Positions 1 through 9,786 are shown, counted from the first letter of the stretch. The stretch is DNA of 64,000 nucleotides from Actinoalloteichus hymeniacidonis (GCF_014203365.1 NZ_JACHIS010000001.1:2356001-2420000), one strand, 5' to 3'. Notes: generated from the letters alone by a model not told the origin. Numbers and translations: made by a program.

Positions 1-2015
1 AGATCCAACCAGTCGCCGAGCGTCGGGATCGTGGCCGCAGGCTCGTCCAACGGTCTGAGGCGCAGCAGCTGTTCCACGATGGGACCGGCCGCATCGCCCC
101 TGCTCCCGGCGGCCTCGACGACCGCCTCGGTCGAGGTGAGTTCGGCGACGAACCGCAGCGCCTCGCGGGCCTGCTGACGCCGCCGCCAGTCCTCGCTCAG
201 TGCCCCCGACAGCAGATACGGCACGATCGTGGCCCCATGCCTGCGCAGATACGCCTCGGCGACCGGGCGCCGAGGATCGTCCGGGAGCAGTCCGCCCATC
301 AAGACATTGGTGATGTCGACGGTGCGGAACGGCAACAACGCCCACAGATACTCGGCGGGCGGCGACTTCTTGGCGACCGTCCACAGGTTCTTCGCCGCCG
401 ATTCTGGTCGCGCAGCGGCCAGTCGATATAGCCAGGCCGGATCGGAGGGCAGTGTTTCCGGATACCAGTACCGCAGGCGGCCCGAGGTGTACCTCTCGGG
501 CGCCTCCACCAGCACGGGGATGTCCCACGCCGAGTCGAGCTTGCGCTTCTGGAACGCCTCGCCGATCTCGTCCCAGTCCGGTGTCCCCGACCACGGCGTC
601 TCGGCAGGCATCGCCGCCCACTGTTCGCGTTCGCCGGGGGCCCAACACGCCCCTTCCTCGGCCACGGCACCGAGTTCGCCCTCGACCGGGCCGGTCTGGG
701 GCCCGTCCCGTAGCCAGGAGCCCGATGCGAGGAAGTCCGGCAGGCTCGTATCCTCGGCGACCGGCCACCAGTCGGTGGGGCGCGGCACCGAGGCGCGGGC
801 GGCGGTCACCAGTTCGGCCGCCCCGTCGACGGCACAGAACTCGGGGTCGGCCAGCAGTTCGTGCAGCAACCACGCGGCCACCAGCGCGGCCTGCCGCGTG
901 GTCGGGTCCGCTTCCGTCGATTCGTCGACGGCCAGAGCCGGGAGCCGTCGTAGCGCCCGCAGCGGGAACCGGCGGGCTGCGGCCGACACGGTGGCATAGG
1001 CGTGCCGGGTACCGAGTTGCGCTGCCAGTACGTCGAAAGCGGCGTCGGTGGGCAGGGCGGCCAACACCTCGTAGACCCGGGCCCGCAGCGGTGCCAGCGA
1101 GCCGAGGGCGGCCAACACCGTCTCCAGCACCGGCAGCAGTCCCGCGCCCACCCGCTCGGCCAGGGTGAACACGTCCTCGGCCGTGGTCGGTATCGCGACC
1201 TCGCCCCAGCTCGACACCGCCGTGAGGTGCTCGGCCGTGGCAACGGTACGCAGCACCAATCCGCGTTGCGCCGCCAGCGCGAGGCCGAGCCACGGCGCCT
1301 GCACCACAGACTCGATGCGGTCGCTCTCGGTCGGTGTCAGATAGCAGGCGACCAACCGTTGCATCTCGCTGCCGTCGAGAACCGGTTCGCTCTCATCCGC
1401 GGCGTGACGCGGCGAGTCTGCGGGCGGACCGTAGGCGACCAGCTCCTGTGCTGCGGCCAGATAATCGGCGTCTGAAGCAATCGACAGCAGGGCCCGTACC
1501 CGGCGCGCCACCTGTTCGCCCGACCAGCCGAACGGCTGCCGGGTGTCCGAGTCGCGGCGCCGCAGATGCCGGGGCACCTGCGGATCCAATGACCTGCGAC
1601 CGGTTCCCGCCACATGCTCGATGCCCGCCAGCTCCGCCACGGCCGTGGCCGTGAACACGAGACCGTGGTCCTTCGCCCAGACGTCGGCGAATGCCGCGAG
1701 GCTGTCGAGGCGCTTGACATCGGCGGTGGCGGCGACGACCGCGAACACCGCCGCCGCACCGAGCGGGGTCGGCTCGTCCGCCAAGTGCGCTCGACCCGCC
1801 GCAGCAACGTCCTCGGACCCGTGTTCGCCGGTCAGTGCCTCCGTCAGAGCGGACTCGGCCTTGGTCAGTAAGCGGCGGACCTTGGCCCGAGCGCCCCGAT
1901 CCGGCTCGACGGCCGACTCGACTCTGCTGTGGCGCCAGGGATCGATGCGAGCCGCCCAGCTCTCGGGGACGACGAACGAGTCCTCGTTCGTCGCGGTGAG
2001 TCCAGCCGTAACCAC
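1..2015 (-). CDS. DUF4132-family protein, N-terminal 671 residues (3' end beyond window)
   Basis: An uninterrupted minus-strand frame runs from the window edge to a GTG at 2015, preceded by GAGGAG six bases upstream. An in-frame ATG at 2036 lacks a ribosome site. Its opening (an ESWAARIDPWR motif near residue 17) matches the start of the intact paralogue at 5227-8577 (PASWRALVEPRR), and the two stay similar throughout. These include an AFADVW motif and a HEAT-like helical stretch with LPTDAAFDVL, equivalent to LPSDAAFDLA in the paralogue. The DUF4132 domain itself should lie past the left edge. Family function is unknown; E. coli YehI is a relative. Part of a tandem family with 2163-3922 and 5227-8577. 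Confidence 0.8.
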   Translation of the reverse strand, partial: MVTAGLTATNEDSFVVPESWAARIDPWRHSRVESAVEPDRGARAKVRRLLTKAESALTEALTGEHGSEDVAAAGRAHLADEPTPLGAAAVFAVVAATADVKRLDSLAAFADVWAKDHGLVFTATAVAELAGIEHVAGTGRRSLDPQVPRHLRRRDSDTRQPFGWSGEQVARRVRALLSIASDADYLAAAQELVAYGPPADSPRHAADESEPVLDGSEMQRLVACYLTPTESDRIESVVQAPWLGLALAAQRGLVLRTVATAEHLTAVSSWGEVAIPTTAEDVFTLAERVGAGLLPVLETVLAALGSLAPLRARVYEVLAALPTDAAFDVLAAQLGTRHAYATVSAAARRFPLRALRRLPALAVDESTEADPTTRQAALVAAWLLHELLADPEFCAVDGAAELVTAARASVPRPTDWWPVAEDTSLPDFLASGSWLRDGPQTGPVEGELGAVAEEGACWAPGEREQWAAMPAETPWSGTPDWDEIGEAFQKRKLDSAWDIPVLVEAPERYTSGRLRYWYPETLPSDPAWLYRLAAARPESAAKNLWTVAKKSPPAEYLWALLPFRTVDITNVLMGGLLPDDPRRPVAEAYLRRHGATIVPYLLSGALSEDWRRRQQAREALRFVAELTSTEAVVEAAGSRGDAAGPIVEQLLRLRPLDEPAATIPTLGDWLD

Positions 2016-2162
2016 GTTGTTCTCCTCGGTCACCATGAATGTGTTTGATGTCAATGAACTGACGGCCGGACCGGGGTGGTGGTTCCGGTCTCCCACCCGG
2101 CTGACGGCCGTTCGGACGGGGTAGGCGGACCCCCGTGCCCGCCTACCCCCGACAAGGACCGA

Positions 2163-3922
2163 TCAGCCCACCAGTCGTTCGGCCTCGTAGATCAACTCTG
2201 CGACGGCGACCGGGCTGAGCTGGCCCAGCGTTCGACCGGTTCGGTGGCTGTCGATGCCGACCCCGGCCAGTCGTTGCCTCGGGCTTCCTGCCGGATAGCC
2301 CACCGCGTAACCCGGCTCGAAACCGATCTGAACAACCGAGCCGTCCGGCAGCCTGCGCGAGAACCCGTACACGCCGCCGCCGTCGCCGGGCATGTCCCGG
2401 TCCCAGCCACGCGTGGCCAGGCTCAGCAGCTTGCCGATGGGGACCTCGGCGCCCTCGAACCGAGTCAGCGTGTGCCCGGCCGCCTCCTCGTCGGTGAGGC
2501 CTCGGCTGGTCCTGGCCAGCTGCGGGAATGGTTGCAGGATCTCGTAGTCGGCGAACTGCTCGCCCCAGGCGGTCAACGAATCGGAAATCTCCTGCGGGTG
2601 TGCGATGCCGATCCTGGCCGACTCCGGCAGTGAGATCGTTGGAAGTCGGCGGCGCTCCACCGGCGTTGGCTGGCCATCGCGGCGGATCCACCAGGAACCG
2701 GGGCAGCGTTTCGGCGGGGGCCTCCTCGGTCTCCTCCGACTTCACCGCTGCCGCCAACACCGCTGCGGGGCCTGCGGGCAACTGCGGAAGCGTCTCGGCG
2801 GCCAGTGCGCGATGGTGCTGGGCATGGGTGGTCAACGCCCGTCGCACCATGCCCGCCGCCGCCGTTGTTCCCGTTCCTGCCGAGGCCAGTCGCCGCATTG
2901 CTCGGCGCGGGAATCGGTGCATGGCATCGAACAATGCGGTCGCCACCTGAGGCCGATCCACCCTCGCGACAAGCAGGTCGAACGCCTCGTCGGTGGGTAG
3001 CGCCGCCAGGATCGCGAAGGCGCGCGCCCGACCCGTGTCGTCGCTGAGGTCCCGTTGGTTGGAGTACCGGCGGTCGTAGCTGTCGAGGGCATCGCGCTCC
3101 ACCATGGTGATCAGGGTCGGTGCTAACGGGCCCCGATCGCATCGGCAAGCGTCTCCAGGGTTCCCTTGGGCCACAGGAACTGTTCGAGATCACCGTTGCG
3201 GTCCAAGGTGGTCAGCTGTTCGACCTTGCCGACGGCTCGCAACACCATCCGCATCTGGATGTCCGCCGGGTCGGTGAGAGAGAAGTCGTCACAGAGCTCG
3301 GTGACCCAGTCCGTCTGGGAGGGGCCAGATAGGCGGCGACGATTCGGGCGAATTCGCGATCTCGACGAGCCGCGATCTCCGCCACCGCCGCTGCGTGGTT
3401 CGCATCGTTCACCGTGGTCAGAAGAGTCCGCAGCCGCTGCGCGACCGGCTCGCCGACCCATTCGGGGGCGTGTTGCTGCTGATTGATCAGCCGCCACTCC
3501 GACCCGTGGCCCCGCGACACGCGCGACCGAGCGAGTTCGGCGACCGCAGCGGCGGCGAAGTCGATGCCGTGCGCCGTAGCCCAGACATCGGCGAAGGCGG
3601 CGAACTCCTTGATCCGCTTGGCGTCGACCCCGAATTCCACCAACTGGACCGTGGCTGCCGCTCCCACCGGACTGGCCGCGCCGTCGAGATAGGCGCGAAC
3701 CTCGGTGGCCAGTCGCCGCTCGGTGGCGGCAGAACCGAAGACCGAGGCGAAGGTGTCCTGCGCCTCATCGATGAGCTTCGCGGTGCGCTCGGCGGCTTTC
3801 TGAGCGGGAGTGGCGGTGACCGACCGGTGACCGCCGCGTCTGGGATCCACCGTTGTGCCCCAGGAACCGGGAACGTCGAGGATATCCTCGTTCGGTCCGT
3901 TATCCGGTTCGGTTGTGCTCAT
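2163..3922 (-). pseudogene. Decayed DUF4132-family gene (frameshifts plus large internal deletion)
   Basis: Pieces of a third paralogue lie in order but in different frames. The N-terminus (ATG 3922, motif VPGSWGTTVDPRR) is readable to about 3330. The frame then shifts to a stretch ending in a stop at 3123. A further shift leads to the HEAT-like part with LPTDEAFDLL and PRRAMRRLAS, readable to about 2660. There the text jumps directly to the C-terminal domain (ARIGIAHPQE, FADYEILQPF, ATRGWDRD), which stops at 2163. Compared with the 1116-residue intact copy, roughly 500 central residues are missing. Two frameshifts plus a deletion make a functional product unlikely. The C-terminal 166 codons could still be translated alone, but I see no sign of that. 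Confidence 0.85.
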
Positions 3923-4244
3923 CGTGGGCCCCAGCATTCTGACTACTCGTCCGGTTGGTGATTGTTCTCCGCCGGTCGGTTGTGGTGGCGGAGATTAGAG
4001 ACGACCCCCGACAGTGCTGTCGGCACGATCGAGGTATCGAAGACACCGTCGAATGAGAAGAGCCTTCCGGTTCGGTAGCGAAGGGACCGTAAGGAGGTCC
4101 AGAATTGCCGACATCGAACCGTGTCGCACTGCGCGACGATGATCAGCCGAGCGATTGCTCCATCCGGACCGTGCACCCCCGCTCGGCATCAACGGCACGA
4201 TCTGCGGCACCATGGGTTGTGCGCGAGGAGTGAGGAGTGCTGCC
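3923..4244. other. Intergenic region between divergent genes
   Basis: About 320 bases separate the pseudogene start from the plus-strand gene at 4245. Both upstream regions must lie here. Short reading frames on either strand look like noise, and I see no clear operator or terminator. Confidence 0.4.
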
Positions 4245-5162
4245 TTGGGGGTCGCTGATGTGGTGGAGCAACTCCGGCGAGCACACGCCTTGGTACTGGA
4301 GGCCCGTCGCGCGGCGGTCATAGCCGACGCGGCGATCGCCGACGGCGCATCGGTGTTCGCGACCGCCACCCAGGGGTCCAACCAACCCGAGGTCCAGCAG
4401 ATCAACAGCCATGCTCAGGCTGCGGCCGAGGACGTCCGCACCGCAGGCGAGCTGCTCGACGGGGCGCAGGAACTCATCGACGCCTACTGCCGATCCATCG
4501 CGGGCCACGGCGTCGACGCCCCGGCGCTCTCCGCAGCCGCGGTCCCCGCTCCGCAGGCGATCGCGCCGCCGATCCGACAGCGTGCCTCCCGCACCTCCGC
4601 CTCGCGGCCGGGCCGAACCGCGCCCGAACCCACCAGCCAGGCGGCGCTCGACTCCATCGGGCCGCCCAAGACGGCAGCCGGACCGGGCTCCGCCGAAGGT
4701 CCTGCCGAGAAGACACCCGCTCCCGACGCCGAGGTGCCCGAGGGCACGACGATCGACCCGGAGGCGCGCTATCCCGGCTGGATCGCCGAGCTGCGTCGCA
4801 ATGGCACCGAGGTCGACCCGGACCGCATCATGCGGATGACCCGGCTGCGCAACGGACGGATCATCTGGCTGGAGAGTGGCCCCGGAGGTTCCGGCGGCAG
4901 CGCCGGGTTCCTTGGTAAATCCCGGGTCGGTGCGTTCGGCGCGGCGGGGATCGAGCCGGACGAGGTCGTCGATCTGGTCTTCGAGGCCCTGGAATCCGGC
5001 GAGACCATCGCAGGCGACGGGACCGACGGCACCGTCCTCGACGTCCGGTTCCACGGCCAACGCCGCCGCGTCGTGGTCACCGTGACCTCCGAGGGGGCCC
5101 TCGTCGACGCTCGGCCCGCCCCACCGGCTGAACCGCAGGCGGACCTCGGCCCAGCGCGGTGA
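4245..5162 (+). CDS. Coiled-coil protein with toxin-like C-terminal domain, function unknown
   Basis: Start chosen as TTG 4245, with TGAGGAG seven bases upstream; earlier in-frame starts have no ribosome site. The 305-aa product begins with about 90 Ala/Leu/Glu-rich helical residues (VVEQLRRAHALVLEARRAAV), as in N-terminal regions of actinobacterial polymorphic toxins. A Pro/Ala-rich linker (about 95-175) follows, then a C-terminal module (about 190-300) with RLRNGRIIWLE, a Gly/Ser-rich loop, GIEPDEVVDLVFEALESG and a beta-rich end. That pattern resembles secreted-toxin domains in which the helix contains an RH-type active site. I see no His at the matching place, so the domain may be inactive or differently built. 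It sits alone on the plus strand among DUF4132 genes, with no recognisable immunity gene. Confidence 0.6.
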   Translation: MGVADVVEQLRRAHALVLEARRAAVIADAAIADGASVFATATQGSNQPEVQQINSHAQAAAEDVRTAGELLDGAQELIDAYCRSIAGHGVDAPALSAAAVPAPQAIAPPIRQRASRTSASRPGRTAPEPTSQAALDSIGPPKTAAGPGSAEGPAEKTPAPDAEVPEGTTIDPEARYPGWIAELRRNGTEVDPDRIMRMTRLRNGRIIWLESGPGGSGGSAGFLGKSRVGAFGAAGIEPDEVVDLVFEALESGETIAGDGTDGTVLDVRFHGQRRRVVVTVTSEGALVDARPAPPAEPQADLGPAR

Positions 5163-5226
5163 GAGGGCCCGGCCCGACGGCCGCCTGCGCGGTTGGACCC
5201 GCTCCGACGCACCGCCGTGCGACGCA

Positions 5227-8200
5227 TCAGGACGTGGTCGTCAGCCTCGTCAACTCCGCCAACACCTCCGACGCGGTGATCGCGTCCAGCTCGCCGAAGG
5301 CCACCAGACCGCGTCCCCGCACCGCATTCGCAGGCGAGCCCTCGGCGAGCAGGATCTTCGTCAGCGTCTGAAACTCCGCATCGCCGCCGAGCCACAACGA
5401 GATTCCCGGCTGGAGCGAGATCACCACGCGGCGGCCGCCGGGAACCGGCCGGGCCATCCACTGCACCTCGCCGTGGTCGTGGGCATCCCCACGCTCCCAA
5501 CCTCGCGAGGCCAGGCCCAGCACGGCTTGTGCGGGCACCTGCCCATGCTCCGCGAAGCGCGTCAGATTCTCGGCTCCGCGCTCCTCGTCGGTCAGCTCGT
5601 AGGTCGACCTACCGAACTGCCGGAACGGTTGGACGATCTCGTAGTCGGCGAACACCGCTGCCCAGGCCTTGTTCTCGGCCTCCGTCAGCTGCAGGGGATG
5701 CGCCACCCCGACGGTGATCTCACTGTGACCGATGCCCACGCCGCCCCCTCGGAGCAGGAAGGGCTCGTCGTCGATGTCGGCGAGCGTGCGATCCTCGGCC
5801 ACCCGGAAGAATCCGGTCTGTCGACCGTCCTCCTCCACGACCCACAACAACCGGCGTACCAGATGCCACACCAGGGGGTGGGCCAGTAGGAAGTCGTGGA
5901 ACTCGGCCGAGCTCCATCGCCGCCCGAGGACCATCGCCGACTCGAAACGGCGAACCTGCTCGGCGGCCAGGGTGCGGACGTCCTTGCGCATCGCCGCGAA
6001 CCTGGCATGGGCGGCAGGCGCGAGCTCGGCGTCGTCGGTGGCACCCGGCTTGGGCAGGGCCTTGCGTTGCTTGCCCTTCTCGTCGATGACGAAGGGTGTG
6101 AGCGACTCGTCGAAACCGACGATGAACTGGCGTGGCCCGTAGTCCAGGATCAGACTGCCGTCCTCCTCCAGACCGCAATCGGGGACGAGCCGGTCGGCGA
6201 GCTGGTCCGAGGTCAGGCCCAGCCCCGCCGCCACCTCGTCGATCTTCAATCGCGCCCGGTTGCGCAACCCGGCGAACTTCACCTTCTGCGCGATCGCGTG
6301 CAGATGCATCAAGGCCACATCGGTGCCGATCGCCGCGAGCACGTCCAGCGCGTCGACCGCCCTGCGATGCTGGTTCTCGCCCGGCCAGGCGCGGATCAGC
6401 GGGGTGAGTCGTCGGACCGTCTCGTCATCGCCGATCCAACCGAGCGCGGTGAGCACCCAACCGTCGGAGCTGGGCATCCCATTGGTCTGCCATTCCTGGA
6501 AGATCGCCCAGGCGAATTCGGCCAGCGATGCCGGATTGCAGCTCTCCCGAACCACCGCCACCCCGGCGTAGACCCGGCCGGGTTTGGACAGCGCCAAGGT
6601 GACCAACACCCGGTCGACCGCCGCGTCGGGCAACGCCTGGGGGCGATCGCGCAGCAGGATCGGCGGCAGCAGCGCGATGTCGAGCCAGTCGCCGACCGCC
6701 GGAATCCTGGCGGGTAGATCATCGAGCGGACTCGCCGTCAGCAGCGCCTCCACCGCAGCGCCTGCCTTGGCATCCCACTCTGCCGCCATGGCAACGGCCG
6801 CCTCGGCGCGACCCGAGGCGATGATGCGCAACGCTTCCTCGGCGGCGACCCGTTTCGCCCCCGCCTTGCCCAGCGCTGCGGGCAGGAACACCGGAATCGC
6901 AGCCAAGCCGTGTCGGTCCAGCCAGGACAGCGCGAAGGGACGCATCGAGGTCCGTGGTGGCAGCCAGGCGGCGATCTGCTCGGCGACCAGGACATCGACG
7001 AAGGGCAGCAGCAGTTCCGCCCTGGCCATCGGATCGCGGAGCACGTGCTGAAGGACTGTCTGGGCGGCACGGTGTTCGTGTTTCGCCACCACCGCCCGGA
7101 GCAGATTCTCGTTCCAGAAGCCGAACATGCCCCGCCTTCGGAGCAGGACCCGTTGCGCGATCTCGTCAGGGGCTTGGAGCAGCAGCGCGGCGTATTGGTC
7201 CGCCCGGAGGCTGGACCCATTCAGCGTCGCATCCCAGTCGGTGTCCGCAGGCCATTCGAATACATCGGCGGCCTTCGGACTGTCCGCCCACTCCTGCCGT
7301 TCCCCGTCCGACCATCGGACCGACGACGGCGGGGTAGGCAGATCGGTCAGCACGACCGGCTTCGCCTTCTTCCGCCGCCGTTCCCACGGCGGGCTGATGA
7401 GCAACTCCGGCAGGGCCGAATCCGGCGCGGTGTCGGGCCGGGGTGCGGGCGGCTCGATGCCGTCCAGCACCGCCAGGCTCTCGGCATCCAACTCGGCGCG
7501 CACCGACTCCCGCAGCGAACCGGTCACCAGAAGATGCCTGCGCAGCAGCGTCGCTGCCTCGCCTGCGATCGCGGAGTCGCCCGCCGCGTGGGCTGCCAGC
7601 CTGCGCAGGGCGCGAGCCGGGAAACGTCGCATCATCGCGAGCAGCGCAGGCCGCATTCTCGGATGGGCGATGCGATGCAGCGCCAGATCGAACGCCGCAT
7701 CCGATGGCAGCAGCGTCAGCGCGTCGATCAGCCGCTGCTGTTCGTCCGGCTCCTGCCAGGCGGCACCGTCCACGGCCACAGCTACGGCAGGTGCCGCCGC
7801 CGTTCCGACGTGGGCGAGAACGGCGTAGAGATACTCCTTGAACCGCAGTCGGATCGCCTCGGAGCCCTCGACGAGCGTGGTCAACTGTTCACCGGTGGTC
7901 ACCGAGTGGATCAGTAACCACCACTCGCGCCGGATCTCGCGGCAATCGGCCGAGACCCAATCCTGTTCGGTCGGCAGCAGATAGGACGTCACGGCACGGC
8001 ACGGACCCGTACGCAGCGGCTCGAGTGCGTCGACGACCGCCGCGTAGTCGGCGTCGTCGACACTCGTCAGCAGGGCTCGCATCCGACGCGGCACCGCGAT
8101 GAACGGTGCCCAATGCTGGAGCGGCCGATCGGCTGCCTGCAGATGAGTCGGATCCGTCCGCGAGCCCCAGCTGACCTCGATCGTGGTCACCTTCGCGGCC

Positions 8201-8577
8201 GCCTCGGCAGCGAAGGTCAGCCCGTACGCGGTGGTCCAGGCGTCGGCGAACATCGCCATGGTGGTCCGAGTCTGATCATGGATCTTGCTGATTCCACGCA
8301 TCGCGCTCGCCACCACCGCGGCGCCCAGCGGCGTCGGTTCCCCGGCGAGCATGGCGTGCCCGGCCCGAGCCAGCGTCGAATCGGTGCGTGGATCGTCGAG
8401 GACGGCGCCGACCTCGCCCGTCGCCGCCGTCACCGCAGCGTGAACTCGCTCCTGCGCCGTGGGATCCGCCGACACGACCGCCGAGCCCGATCCGCGTCTC
8501 GGCTCGACCAGCGCACGCCAGGATGCGGGCAGAACCAGGGCATCCTCGTCAGGGTGGTCGAGGGCGGTCGCGGTCAT
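5227..8577 (-). CDS. DUF4132 domain-containing protein (intact, 1116 aa)
   Basis: ATG 8577 has AAGGAG upstream and gives a protein starting MTATALDHPDED; the upstream in-frame extension is not supported. Residues about 100-950 are a long helical, HEAT-like array (LLPSDAAFDLALHRI, RFPARALRRLA). The C-terminal ~180 residues carry the DUF4132 domain (ITVGVAHPLQL, FADYEIVQPFRQF, LASRGWERGDAHDHG). There is no signal peptide or membrane segment, so it should be cytoplasmic. No enzymatic function is established for DUF4132. From memory, actinobacterial relatives can sit near MoxR AAA+ ATPases and VWA proteins; none is visible here, but the left flank is cut off. It is the best-preserved of three paralogues in 8.6 kb. 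Confidence 0.85.
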   Translation of the reverse strand: MTATALDHPDEDALVLPASWRALVEPRRGSGSAVVSADPTAQERVHAAVTAATGEVGAVLDDPRTDSTLARAGHAMLAGEPTPLGAAVVASAMRGISKIHDQTRTTMAMFADAWTTAYGLTFAAEAAAKVTTIEVSWGSRTDPTHLQAADRPLQHWAPFIAVPRRMRALLTSVDDADYAAVVDALEPLRTGPCRAVTSYLLPTEQDWVSADCREIRREWWLLIHSVTTGEQLTTLVEGSEAIRLRFKEYLYAVLAHVGTAAAPAVAVAVDGAAWQEPDEQQRLIDALTLLPSDAAFDLALHRIAHPRMRPALLAMMRRFPARALRRLAAHAAGDSAIAGEAATLLRRHLLVTGSLRESVRAELDAESLAVLDGIEPPAPRPDTAPDSALPELLISPPWERRRKKAKPVVLTDLPTPPSSVRWSDGERQEWADSPKAADVFEWPADTDWDATLNGSSLRADQYAALLLQAPDEIAQRVLLRRRGMFGFWNENLLRAVVAKHEHRAAQTVLQHVLRDPMARAELLLPFVDVLVAEQIAAWLPPRTSMRPFALSWLDRHGLAAIPVFLPAALGKAGAKRVAAEEALRIIASGRAEAAVAMAAEWDAKAGAAVEALLTASPLDDLPARIPAVGDWLDIALLPPILLRDRPQALPDAAVDRVLVTLALSKPGRVYAGVAVVRESCNPASLAEFAWAIFQEWQTNGMPSSDGWVLTALGWIGDDETVRRLTPLIRAWPGENQHRRAVDALDVLAAIGTDVALMHLHAIAQKVKFAGLRNRARLKIDEVAAGLGLTSDQLADRLVPDCGLEEDGSLILDYGPRQFIVGFDESLTPFVIDEKGKQRKALPKPGATDDAELAPAAHARFAAMRKDVRTLAAEQVRRFESAMVLGRRWSSAEFHDFLLAHPLVWHLVRRLLWVVEEDGRQTGFFRVAEDRTLADIDDEPFLLRGGGVGIGHSEITVGVAHPLQLTEAENKAWAAVFADYEIVQPFRQFGRSTYELTDEERGAENLTRFAEHGQVPAQAVLGLASRGWERGDAHDHGEVQWMARPVPGGRRVVISLQPGISLWLGGDAEFQTLTKILLAEGSPANAVRGRGLVAFGELDAITASEVLAELTRLTTTS

Positions 8578-8972
8578 CAAGGCTCCTTGCTTCTTCGCGA
8601 TGTTCGCCTGCGGGGGCGTCGATCGGTGCGGTTGTCCTCGTGCTGTGTCCACTCGCGTGCCAGGGTGCCTGCTGCGGATCGGAGGCGATGGCGACCTCGG
8701 GGAATCCGTCCGAGGAGCCTCGGCGAAGGTGGGATTCGTGGACGGTCATCGCATCGATCCGGTGCAGCACTTCCGGGTCCGACTGCATCGCAGGTTAGTT
8801 CAGTCCTGCTGAGGAAGGGGGTGACGGTCGGCCGGATCGGATCCACCTCGGGGCCTGCCGGCTCTCCGATGCCGTCGCCGCCATCAGATTTCGATAGGAA
8901 TCGCTGTGGCTTCAGTATTGATCAAAATCAATATCACTCACGGAGAACAACCAATCGATCTACAGTGCTCAG
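8578..8972. other. Intergenic region upstream of two divergent genes
   Basis: A 395-base stretch between the DUF4132 gene and the kinase. The left part is GC-rich and without a convincing gene. The right ~100 bases are AT-richer and hold the palindrome at 8916-8933, so the kinase promoter probably lies there. Confidence 0.5.
8916..8933. promoter_or_regulatory. Candidate operator, TATTGAT-CAAA-ATCAATA
   Basis: A perfect inverted repeat with 7-base arms and a 4-base centre stands out in an AT-rich patch 40 bases before the kinase start at 8973. Size and placement suit a repressor site over the promoter. No regulator gene lies next to it. Confidence 0.5.
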
Positions 8973-9707
8973 ATGGACTCTGCGCAGGCTGAGTGCGTCG
9001 CCGATGCGGTTGCCTCGGCCTTCGGGCTTGGCGCGGTGCTCGGTGAATGGGAACCCGTTCTCGGCGGCCGATCGCATCGATCCTGGCGACTCACCACGGT
9101 GCGGGGGGAGTGGATCGTCAAACGCCTGAACCGCTCTCGAGAACCCTGGTGGCTGGCCTGGCACGGTTGGCTGGCCGAGTCACCCGTCGAGATCGAACCG
9201 GGATTCGTGCACGCCGTCGGCGACTATCTGCCCGATATCGCCCGGGCCACCGAGATCGCCGCAGACGCGGCCGCGCAGCTCGGCACCACCCTCGACCTCG
9301 TCTTCACTCATCGCGACGTCAAGCCGGACAACATCCTGTGCACTCCGACATCGCCGCTGCTGGTCGACTTCGACGGCGCCGGGCTCGACGTGGCGCAATG
9401 GGAGATCACCCGCGCCGCACTGGCCTTCGCCCGGACGCCTTCGGGATGGGACCACGACCACGCCCGACGCATTCTGCGGGCCTACCGAGCCGCAGACGGG
9501 TATCCGGTGTCCGCCGACCCCGCCGCCTTCGCCGGTCTGCTGCGATCCCGGCTCGGCGGCGCGTCCTGGATGCTGTTCCGAGCACTCGGCCACCGCCCGG
9601 TGACCGGGCCAGAACGGGCCGCCGCTCGCGAGCACGTCCTCGAACTGCTGGCCGACCTGCGGGGCTCGCTACGCCGGATCGAGGAGTGGACCACCCTGCT
9701 CGCCTGA
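8973..9707 (+). CDS. Small APH/choline-kinase-like phosphotransferase
   Basis: The 244-aa product carries the Brenner-type catalytic loop THRDVKPDNIL and the metal-binding segment LLVDFDGAGLDVAQWE, as in aminoglycoside phosphotransferase-fold kinases. A candidate Lys is in WIVKRLN near residue 50. Between this Lys and the catalytic loop there are only about 60 residues, where typical family members have about 100 or more, so the N-lobe/hinge region looks shortened. All catalytic motifs remain. The substrate cannot be told; small molecules such as amino sugars or antibiotics are possible. It is transcribed alone and faces the hexosaminidase gene across a strong hairpin. Confidence 0.75.
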   Translation: MDSAQAECVADAVASAFGLGAVLGEWEPVLGGRSHRSWRLTTVRGEWIVKRLNRSREPWWLAWHGWLAESPVEIEPGFVHAVGDYLPDIARATEIAADAAAQLGTTLDLVFTHRDVKPDNILCTPTSPLLVDFDGAGLDVAQWEITRAALAFARTPSGWDHDHARRILRAYRAADGYPVSADPAAFAGLLRSRLGGASWMLFRALGHRPVTGPERAAAREHVLELLADLRGSLRRIEEWTTLLA

Positions 9708-9740
9708 CCCGATGCTCGCTCTCGCAGCGCCGGCGAGGAC

Positions 9741-9786
9741 GCCGGGGGCTGCGGCGGACCACCGCCGCACCGCCGCAACCCCCGGC
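9741..9786. terminator. Bidirectional terminator hairpin between convergent genes
   Basis: Arms 9741-9757 and 9770-9786 pair over 17 positions with one mismatch (GCCGGGGG and CCCCCGGC at the base) around a 12-base loop. It lies between the stop of the kinase and the stop of the hexosaminidase, so it can serve both. It has no T-tract. Confidence 0.75.

Noticed and set aside
4143-5060. 305-codon minus-strand frame opposite the 4245-5162 gene
   Set aside because: It lacks a ribosome site and has a Gly/Arg-rich low-complexity product. The plus-strand gene has a clear ribosome site and domain structure.
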